A DNA stretch of 5,689 bases from Bacillota bacterium (GTDB lineage Bacteria; Bacillota_E; Sulfobacillia; Sulfobacillales; Sulfobacillaceae), in contig JAKADJ010000177.1 of NCBI GenBank assembly GCA_021820645.1, forward strand, positions 1 through 5,689, written 5' to 3'. The notes below the pieces were generated by a model that searched no databases, was not told the origin of the DNA, and saw only the letters and a program-made list of their open reading frames with translations. Positions within the stretch are counted from its first letter, which is position 1. The number at the start of each line of letters is the position of its first letter. Positions 1 through 4,577 of the stretch are shown one piece after another. The position numbers and the translations under genes were made by a program.

Positions 1-60
1 TGCCTCGACAGCCTCGTCCACTGACTTTTTGGTAGTTACCTGATACATCAGCTCACTCAT
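1..60 (-). CDS. Probable DUF302 protein, N-terminal fragment
   Basis: Only the first 20 codons lie in the window; the gene continues past the left edge. The reading begins MSELMYQVTTKKSVDEAVEA, which resembles the start of DUF302 domains: a short beta strand, then a charged helix with a 'VDEAVEA' type pattern. The ATG at 60-58 is preceded by GGGAGAG (minus strand, 74-68) with 7 bases of spacing, which supports this start. The upstream glutaredoxin-like gene ends 20 bases away on the same strand, so the two are very likely co-transcribed. DUF302 proteins are small and of unknown biochemical role; linkage with a thiol-redox protein would fit a redox or sulfur-related job, but that is inference. 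With 20 residues visible, the family assignment is tentative. Confidence 0.55.
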   Translation of the reverse strand, partial: MSELMYQVTTKKSVDEAVEA

Positions 61-80
61 GGTCCCACTCTCCCGTCCTC

Positions 81-320
81 TTATACCGACCGAATTCCGA
101 GCGCCCGATCCAGCTTCGGACGGTTAAATCCCACCACAATCGTTCCATTGACGTCGATCACCGGCACGCCGGTTTGCCCGGATTTCCGCTGAAGCGCCCT
201 CAAGTTCGCCTCCGATTTGGTCACGTCGACCTCGTGAAATGGAATATGGCGTTCTTTCATATAGCGCTTGGCAGTCCGGCAATGGGGTCAGGTTGGGGTG
301 GTATACACGACAACAGCCAT
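81..320 (-). CDS. Glutaredoxin-like protein with in-frame UGA at the active-site Cys (candidate selenoprotein)
   Basis: Read through one TGA, this is an 80-codon gene (ATG at 320-318, TAA at 83-81) for a small cytosolic thiol-disulfide oxidoreductase. Residues 3-10 are VVVYTTPT, the first glutaredoxin strand. Codon 11 is TGA (290-288), followed by P-H-C (C14), so the usual CPHC active site reads U-P-H-C. Helix RTAKRYMKERHI follows. TGVPVIDVNG holds the cis-proline loop that binds glutathione or substrate, and GFNRPKLD is the usual C-terminal glutaredoxin motif. AGGAGGT at 336-330 lies 9 bases before the ATG, so initiation upstream of the TGA is well supported. A restart at the internal ATG (260-258) has no Shine-Dalgarno and would lose the active site. 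Length and motifs match NrdH/YruB-type glutaredoxins. Selenocysteine at the nucleophilic position is the favoured reading. A TGC/TGT to TGA mutation (pseudogene) or a sequencing error is the alternative. Confidence 0.8.
235..259 (-). promoter_or_regulatory. SECIS-like hairpin candidate inside the glutaredoxin gene
   Basis: On the minus-strand RNA, UGAAAGAA (259-252) can pair with UUC (244-242) and UUUCA (239-235). This gives an 8-bp stem with a 2-base CA bulge and the 7-base loop CGCCAUA (251-245). The loop begins 36 bases after the UGA and has G as its second base. As I recall, bacterial SECIS models ask for an apical loop about 16-37 bases after the UGA with a G among the first two loop bases, so this hairpin just qualifies. 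The stem is AU-rich and weak, and a chance match is quite possible. No other hairpin in the 60 bases after the UGA fits better. Confidence 0.3.
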
Positions 321-329
321 CGTATTAGG

Positions 330-336
330 ACCTCCT
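330..336 (-). promoter_or_regulatory. Ribosome binding site fixing the glutaredoxin start
   Basis: AGGAGGT on the minus strand, 9 bases before the ATG at 320-318. This near-consensus site shows that translation is meant to begin upstream of the in-frame TGA, so the region before the TGA is not leftover non-coding sequence. Confidence 0.75.
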
Positions 337-347
337 ACTCGTCTTGA

Positions 348-365
348 ATTGTACTCCTATTGTAC
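348..365 (-). promoter_or_regulatory. Paired TACAAT boxes / ATTGTAC direct repeat upstream of the glutaredoxin gene
   Basis: The plus strand carries ATTGTAC twice (348-354 and 359-365), 11 bases apart, about one helical turn. Read on the minus strand each contains TACAAT, a 5 of 6 match to the sigma-A -10 box, placed 28 and 39 bases upstream of the glutaredoxin ATG. No good -35 lies 17 bases upstream of either one (AGGTTC or CGGCGA at the expected places). The element could be a -10 region used with an activator, an operator of two half-sites, or both. Confidence 0.4.
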
Positions 366-404
366 CAGGTTCGCCGCGTTGGAACCTTCCGACCTATCCC
401 ACCG

Positions 405-410
405 TATGAT
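405..410 (+). promoter_or_regulatory. Possible -10 box for the rightward PRK06851-like gene
   Basis: TATGAT matches the -10 consensus at 5 of 6 positions and sits 36 bases before the preferred ATG at 446. The nearest -35-like hexamer, TTGGAA at 379-384, is 20 bases away, longer than the usual 17, so this is a weak call. Confidence 0.25.
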
Positions 411-445
411 GACAGAACACTCTCGGGTTCGAAGGGATGGATGGG

Positions 446-1450
446 ATGCCACGCCGAATCTATCACCGTTTTGCGGAAGCACTGACACCATGGGGACGAC
501 GCACGTTCTACTCCGACGTGCTGGCTCAAAGTTCTCTCCTGGTCATCATGTCCGGTGGAGCGCCGCAATATGTCTCAGACCTGCTTTTAGGATTATTTAC
601 TGCGCTCCCCGATGACCGGTTTGAGGTGTATCATCCGCTCTGGTCCCCATATTTGGTGTGCGGAGCCTTGGCTTTAGACCGCCGCGTCGCAATCTTCCCC
701 TCTGCCATTATCGAGCACGATGTCCCAGGTTCGTGGCCCGCCACCGTGCTCCGGGTATTCCTAGAAAGTCCATCGACCGTGTGGCCGCGGGTCCCGTATC
801 GGGCCTCTCGCCTGCTCGCCTTGGCTAAATATGCCCATGACGAAATGGAAGACCGTATCAACCCGTATCTAATTTCGGAAAAAGTAGACGCTGCCCGACA
901 ACAACTGCTCCAATATGCGCCTGATCCCTCGGTGTCCCATTTGCACGGCGGGAAAATTCGACACTTTTTTGGTGGAAGTCTGACCTCAAACGGATGGGTA
1001 GATTTTCTCTCGGAGGAATTCAACAACTTCCCTCAGAGGATTTCTTTCCAAGGCACTTTTGGCCTGGATCACGCCAGTTTAATCCGTTGGTTCGGGGAAC
1101 AAGTTTCGCTGGCTGGAGTAGACATAGATTTCTATCACTGCGACTGGGATTCGAGCCGCGTCGATCACCTGGGAATACCCAGCCTTAGTCTCGGGGTAAC
1201 ACTGGGAACGGCTCCCCATGCGATAACGCCTCGGGCCAAGGACCTCATTCTTGATATGAGCGGGTGGCTTACACCGCAATTTCTCGATCTTCTACCCCTT
1301 CTGCACGCGTATCAGGCGGGGGTTAACGGCGCTCTTCGCCAACTCGCCGCCGAAGCGCCACTCCTTTTGGATGAGTCCAATCCCACCTCTTTGGCCCACG
1401 ACATCCGTGTCCTTGAAAAAATTTTATCTCGAGTGCTAATCCTTTCCTAA
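446..1450 (+). CDS. PRK06851-like two-lobed P-loop family protein with both Walker A motifs degenerate
   Basis: A 334-residue protein (337 if started at ATG 437). ATG 446 is preferred because GAAGGG (431-436) stands 9 bases before it but directly abuts ATG 437; TGA at 410-412 blocks any earlier start. The layout follows the tandem P-loop proteins I know as PRK06851, found in sporeforming Firmicutes. Lobe 1 has RRIYHRFAEALTPWG (3-17), a P-loop position MSGGAPQYVSDLL (35-47), VYHPLWSP (61-68) and VAIFPSA (81-87). A linker carries the 'AKYAHDEMED' motif. Lobe 2 has GGKIRHFFGGSLTSNGW (168-184), P-loop position GTFGLDHAS (203-211), FYHCDWDSS (229-237) and LGTAPHAITP (253-262). In the family the P-loops read roughly GGPGTGKSS and GxPGTGKST. 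Here the key lysines are V43 and H209, so ATP hydrolysis by the usual mechanism is unlikely. The family function is unknown to me. It stands alone, divergent from the glutaredoxin gene, with no clear terminator after it. Confidence 0.75.
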   Translation: MPRRIYHRFAEALTPWGRRTFYSDVLAQSSLLVIMSGGAPQYVSDLLLGLFTALPDDRFEVYHPLWSPYLVCGALALDRRVAIFPSAIIEHDVPGSWPATVLRVFLESPSTVWPRVPYRASRLLALAKYAHDEMEDRINPYLISEKVDAARQQLLQYAPDPSVSHLHGGKIRHFFGGSLTSNGWVDFLSEEFNNFPQRISFQGTFGLDHASLIRWFGEQVSLAGVDIDFYHCDWDSSRVDHLGIPSLSLGVTLGTAPHAITPRAKDLILDMSGWLTPQFLDLLPLLHAYQAGVNGALRQLAAEAPLLLDESNPTSLAHDIRVLEKILSRVLILS

Positions 1451-1490
1451 CGCCAAAAAATGGACATTAGGGGGCCCCGATCAGCATATG

Positions 1491-1547
1491 TGTACAACGA
1501 ATCATCCATCGGTTGCAGGAATTCTCATTCTTTTGTCGAATTGTACA
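1491..1547. repeat. Spaced inverted repeat TGTACAA / TTGTACA upstream of the permease
   Basis: TGTACAA at 1491-1497 and its exact reverse complement TTGTACA at 1541-1547 are separated by 43 bases, with about 50 bases between centres, close to five helical turns. Both lie upstream of the candidate permease promoter. GAATTGTAC at 1538-1546 also recurs at 346-354 before the glutaredoxin gene. This could be a regulator binding site with looping; nothing in the sequence identifies the regulator. Confidence 0.3.
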
Positions 1548-1566
1548 GGCGTCTTCGGTGCCATAC

Positions 1567-1596
1567 TTGTTATTTCCCGGGTAGAACTCTTTAAAT
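1567..1596 (+). promoter_or_regulatory. Candidate sigma-A-type promoter of the permease gene
   Basis: TTGTTA (1567-1572) is a 4 of 6 match to the -35 box. After 17-18 bases comes TTTAAAT (1590-1596), a 4 of 6 match to the -10 box. Transcription would start near 1603, leaving a leader of about 35 bases that holds the ribosome binding site. Both hexamers are imperfect, so this is a plausible but unproven assignment. Confidence 0.4.
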
Positions 1597-1623
1597 ATCG
1601 GAGATAGATAGGTCGTACTTAAA

Positions 1624-1631
1624 AGAGGAGG
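1624..1631 (+). promoter_or_regulatory. Ribosome binding site selecting the TTG start of the permease
   Basis: AGAGGAGG lies 6 bases before TTG at 1638-1640. The next residues, ANTGLKRELSLLD, are the usual short polar N-terminus before the first APC membrane helix, so the TTG rather than the internal ATG at 1686 is the start. Confidence 0.8.
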
Positions 1632-1637
1632 ATTCAA

Positions 1638-3248
1638 TTGGCCAATACAGGACTTAAACGAGAGCTGAGCCTCTTAGATCTTACGATGGCGTCCCTGGGA
1701 GGGATTATCGGGTCGGGTTGGTTATTCGGTGCCCTCTACGCCGCCAACGACGCCGGTCCGTCGTCCATTATCGCGTGGGTTATCGGCGGGTTTGCGGTAT
1801 TACTTATCGGCTTGGTCTATGCCGAGCTGGGCTCCATGCTTCCCGAATCGGGATCCATTGTGCGCTACCCGCATTATACCCATGGACACCTTACTGGATT
1901 TATCATGGGATGGGCGGCATGGATTGCCTACGCCTCTGTGCCCGCGATTGAGGCGGAAGGCGTGATGCAGTATTCGGCACACTGGGCTCCAGGCCTCTGG
2001 GATTCCACAGCTAAAATCCCGGTTCTGACGGGCACTGGGCTCTTGGTCGCTGCTTTACTGATGGTCGCCTTCTTTGTAATCAACTATTACGGGGTGAGAA
2101 CCTTTGCCCGGGTCAACACCATCGTCACCATTCTGAAGTTCATTATGCCGAGCTTGACGATTATTGTGTTTTTATTTTCGGGCTTACACTGGACCAACCT
2201 TTCTCACTACGGCGGGTTCGCGCCAAGTGGGAGTTCTGGAGTCCTCGTGGCCTTGGCGACATCCGGTGTTATCTTCTCTTACTTAGGTTTTCGCCAAGCC
2301 GTAGACCTCTCGGGTGAGGCGCGCAACGCACAACGTGATGTACCCCGTGCGCTGATTTACTCGATTTGTATCGGTATTATCCTCTATGTCCTATTAGAGC
2401 TGGTCTTCGTCGCTGCAATGCCAGCCGCCGACTTGGCTAAAGGCTGGTCTGCCGCCGCATTGACGTCGCCTTTCGCAGAAGTCGCAGCCAGCTTGAACTT
2501 AGGGTTCTTTGTCACCTTGCTGTATGCCGACGCGATTCTCTCTCCGGCTGGTACTGGCAATGTCTATCTGGCATCGACCACCCGCGTCATCTACGCCTTA
2601 GCCAAAAACGGATACTTTCCTAAGGGTCTCGCTAAAGTGGATCCCCGCACCGGAATTCCTGCTGGTGCCTTGATTGTGGCCTTGATTTTGGGTCTCGTGT
2701 TCTTATTGCCCTTCCCCTCGTGGCAATCGTTGGTGGGGCTGGTTTCCTCGGCTACGGTGTTTACGTACATCATTGGGCCCGTATCGTTGATGGTACTGCG
2801 GCGTACGGCAACCGACGCCAAGCGCCCCTTTCGTCTGGGAGGCGCGTCCATCATAGCCCCTGTGGCATTCGTCGTCGGATCCCTTATCGTGTACTTTACC
2901 GGATGGGCTACCGACTCCAAGCTCCTCATCGCTATCTTAATTGGTGTGGTGCTCTATTTCGTGGTGTCAGCCATTCCTTCAAGCACCGTGGAGCGACCCA
3001 CCGGTCAATCCATTAAGAGCGGCCTTTGGATGGTGGTGTACCTCCTCGCCATGCTGGGCATGGTCTACTTCGGTTCCAGCAAACTAGGCGAGCTAAAAAA
3101 CGTCATTCCTTATCCGCTGGATCTGATCGTCGTCATTGTGTTAGGGCTCATCTTCTTTTATTGGGGCGTGGCCAGTGGCTATCGCACCGATGATGTCGGA
3201 GAAGCACTAGGTAACGTCGATGCTGAGGCCTCCTCGCGGGTCGGCTAA
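1638..3248 (+). CDS. APC-superfamily amino acid permease, 14 predicted TM segments
   Basis: A 536-residue integral membrane transporter, likely a secondary amino acid or amine uptake carrier of the APC superfamily. GGIIGSGWLFG (21-31) in TM1 is the unwound substrate-binding glycine motif of APC permeases. YAELGSMLPESGS follows TM2. The loop after TM6 holds LSGEARNAQRDVPRA, the family's conserved E-x-x-N-x-x-R-x-x-P-R-A pattern. Hydrophobic stretches give about 14 TMs; the last four are the more variable C-terminal set, and the tail after TM14 is short and acidic. Length is in the usual range of the long APC permeases. It starts with TTG behind a strong ribosome binding site, has its own candidate promoter and ends at a strong terminator, so it is probably monocistronic. 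The substrate cannot be read from the sequence; there is no partner enzyme beside it to suggest one. Confidence 0.9.
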   Translation: MANTGLKRELSLLDLTMASLGGIIGSGWLFGALYAANDAGPSSIIAWVIGGFAVLLIGLVYAELGSMLPESGSIVRYPHYTHGHLTGFIMGWAAWIAYASVPAIEAEGVMQYSAHWAPGLWDSTAKIPVLTGTGLLVAALLMVAFFVINYYGVRTFARVNTIVTILKFIMPSLTIIVFLFSGLHWTNLSHYGGFAPSGSSGVLVALATSGVIFSYLGFRQAVDLSGEARNAQRDVPRALIYSICIGIILYVLLELVFVAAMPAADLAKGWSAAALTSPFAEVAASLNLGFFVTLLYADAILSPAGTGNVYLASTTRVIYALAKNGYFPKGLAKVDPRTGIPAGALIVALILGLVFLLPFPSWQSLVGLVSSATVFTYIIGPVSLMVLRRTATDAKRPFRLGGASIIAPVAFVVGSLIVYFTGWATDSKLLIAILIGVVLYFVVSAIPSSTVERPTGQSIKSGLWMVVYLLAMLGMVYFGSSKLGELKNVIPYPLDLIVVIVLGLIFFYWGVASGYRTDDVGEALGNVDAEASSRVG

Positions 3249-3261
3249 GTTTGGCTTTTTT

Positions 3262-3300
3262 AAAAAGGCCTCGGGTCTCATGGACCGGGGCCTTTTTCTT
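3262..3300 (+). terminator. Strong intrinsic terminator after the permease
   Basis: AAAAAGGCC (3262-3270) pairs with GGCCTTTTT (3289-3297). The stem continues inward through CGG/CCG and TC/GA pairs with one bulged G and a small TCATG loop. It begins 13 bases after the permease stop codon and ends in a T run. The matching A run on the left could let it work in both directions, although no leftward gene ends here. Confidence 0.9.
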
Positions 3301-3358
3301 CCCCTCGGCCTTGGTATCCTTTAAGATAGAGGGAAACGATGCCTGTGATTAGCATTCG

Positions 3359-3368
3359 AAGGAGGTGA
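3359..3368 (+). promoter_or_regulatory. Near-perfect Shine-Dalgarno selecting the GTG start of pncA
   Basis: AAGGAGGTGA is fully complementary to the 16S rRNA 3' end. Its AGGAGG core is 7 bases before GTG at 3373-3375, which fixes that start. A promoter must lie in 3301-3358 because of the terminator just upstream. TAAGAT at 3322-3327 is a possible -10 box, but I see no matching -35. Confidence 0.85.
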
Positions 3369-3372
3369 TTTT

Positions 3373-3990
3373 GTGAACCATACTACTAGGGATCTGGCGC
3401 ACGCCGCGCTCATCGTGGTGGACCTACAAAATGATTTTTGCCCAGGTGGTACGTTAGCCGTTCCGGAAGGCGACCAGATTATTCCCACCGTGCAGCGTTG
3501 GATCCGCCGCTTTCAGGACCAGGGCTGCCCCATTATCTTTACCCAAGACGCGCATCCCGCCCACCATATATCTTTTACGGAACAGGGAGGGCCGTGGCCC
3601 CCCCATTGTGTCCAGGGCACGCCGGGCGCCGACTTACATCCGGATCTTACTATCCCTCTAGACGCGATTTATGTGGAAAAGGGATTCTTGCCCGACGTGG
3701 ACGCCTATAGCGGTTTCGAAGGGATGGTGAAAAATTCCGACGGCATCCGTACCGAAGCGTCCCTCCAGCAGCTTTTGGACTCACGCGAAATCCGTACTAT
3801 TTACCTGGCGGGTTTAGCTACCGATTACTGCGTAAAGGCAACCGCAATGGATGCCCTTCGGTTAGGCTATCAGGTAAAAGTCATCAACCACGCCATCCGC
3901 GGCGTCAATGTAAAACCCGACGATAGTCTCTCCGCCCTTGTAGAGCTGATAGCCCGAGGAGCTCATGTAATTGATGGAACAGGAGAATAG
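3373..3990 (+). CDS. pncA: Nicotinamidase
   Basis: A 205-residue cytosolic amidase of the cysteine hydrolase (isochorismatase-like) fold that converts nicotinamide to nicotinate and ammonia, the first step of the Preiss-Handler NAD salvage route. The catalytic triad is complete: D17 in VVDLQNDFCPGG, K103 in VEKGF and C153 in GLATDYCVKATAMDA. Metal ligands are in place: D59 and H61 in DAHPAHHISF, and H78 in WPPHCVQGTPGADLHP, with H65 nearby. AYSGFEG (111-117) is the usual PncA substrate-pocket segment. Length is typical. The start is GTG behind a near-perfect Shine-Dalgarno. It is the first gene of a tight unit with a second isochorismatase-fold gene (2 bases between stop and start) and a LytS-type kinase. 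Pyrazinamidase activity is expected from the family. Confidence 0.93.
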   Translation: MNHTTRDLAHAALIVVDLQNDFCPGGTLAVPEGDQIIPTVQRWIRRFQDQGCPIIFTQDAHPAHHISFTEQGGPWPPHCVQGTPGADLHPDLTIPLDAIYVEKGFLPDVDAYSGFEGMVKNSDGIRTEASLQQLLDSREIRTIYLAGLATDYCVKATAMDALRLGYQVKVINHAIRGVNVKPDDSLSALVELIARGAHVIDGTGE

Positions 3991-3992
3991 CG

Positions 3993-4577
3993 ATGGCGGA
4001 CGGTACTGCACTGTTAATCATCGATATGCAAGAAAGCCTGGCTCGGGCGGACGATCCCGCTGATCCACGGATGCGCCTCTTGTCCACGATCCGGGTGTTA
4101 GTGCGCCAAGCGCAATTCCATAATATTCCGATTGGCTACGTCTGGACTCCGACCATCGACGCCAGCCACGACGCAAAAAGCCCGCAGGTCGACCGTCCAG
4201 CCCGACCCATTCCACCATCGGTGGACGATGGCGTTCTCCGCGAACTCTTAGTGCTACCAAAAGATTTTGTCGTCATGAAACTGGGCTGGAGCGCATTTAA
4301 TTTCACCACCCTCGGCTATCATTTGGCGAGATTAGGCATTCACACCCTGATCGTAGCCGGTATTGCCACTAATCTTTCGGTGGAAAGCACCATACGCGAT
4401 GCCTACGACCACCGGTATCGCGTCATCACGATTTCCGACGCCATGTTAGGCACCTCAAAGGACGAGCACTACTTTGCCATCACGCGGATCTTTCCGCGCC
4501 TGAGCCGCGTGATGACCGCGACGCAATTAGTGAACTGGCTAGGAACCCCAAGAGGAGGCGACAGGCCACATGGATAG
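3993..4577 (+). CDS. Isochorismatase-fold protein with Ser in place of the catalytic Cys
   Basis: A 194-residue cysteine hydrolase superfamily member. D11 (LLIIDMQES) and K96 (VVMKLGWSAF) of the triad are kept. The third position reads GIATNLSVESTIRDA, so S129 stands where most amidases of this family have cysteine (TNxCVEST). The DxH metal site of PncA is absent; the matching strand reads YVWTPTIDAS. It is therefore not a second nicotinamidase of the normal type. It may work without a cysteine nucleophile, as true isochorismatases do, use serine, or be a binding protein; the sequence does not decide. There is a cis-peptide type VAGIATN stretch and a normal C-terminal strand. The start ATG comes 2 bases after the pncA stop, with GGAG from the pncA end as its ribosome binding site, so translation is probably coupled. 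It overlaps the kinase gene by 8 bases. Confidence 0.85.
   Translation: MADGTALLIIDMQESLARADDPADPRMRLLSTIRVLVRQAQFHNIPIGYVWTPTIDASHDAKSPQVDRPARPIPPSVDDGVLRELLVLPKDFVVMKLGWSAFNFTTLGYHLARLGIHTLIVAGIATNLSVESTIRDAYDHRYRVITISDAMLGTSKDEHYFAITRIFPRLSRVMTATQLVNWLGTPRGGDRPHG

Noticed and set aside
81..260. A shorter glutaredoxin gene starting at the internal ATG (260-258, minus strand)
   Set aside because: It has no Shine-Dalgarno and would lack the first strand and the whole active site, while a strong ribosome binding site serves the upstream ATG.
266..282. Minus-strand hairpin UUGCC-GGACU-GCCAA right after the UGA, with a GG-starting loop, as the SECIS element
   Set aside because: The stem has a C-C mismatch with only one pair above it, and the loop begins about 10 bases after the UGA, which is too close for the bacterial SECIS geometry I know.
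288..290. UGA read as tryptophan (altered genetic code)
   Set aside because: Other genes in the window use TGG for tryptophan and have no in-frame TGA, and tryptophan at this catalytic position would abolish the redox motif.
268..615. Plus-strand 115-codon open frame across the divergent promoter region
   Set aside because: It runs antisense to the glutaredoxin gene and then out of frame with the PRK06851-like gene, resembles no family, and has no ribosome binding site that I can see.
1470..1480. GGGGGCCCC near the end of the PRK06851-like gene as a terminator
   Set aside because: The palindrome has almost no loop and no T run follows it, so it does not look like an intrinsic terminator.
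2591..2929. Minus-strand 112-codon open frame inside the permease gene
   Set aside because: It lies wholly antisense to a well-supported membrane protein and its translation looks like the complement of hydrophobic codons, with no recognisable domain.
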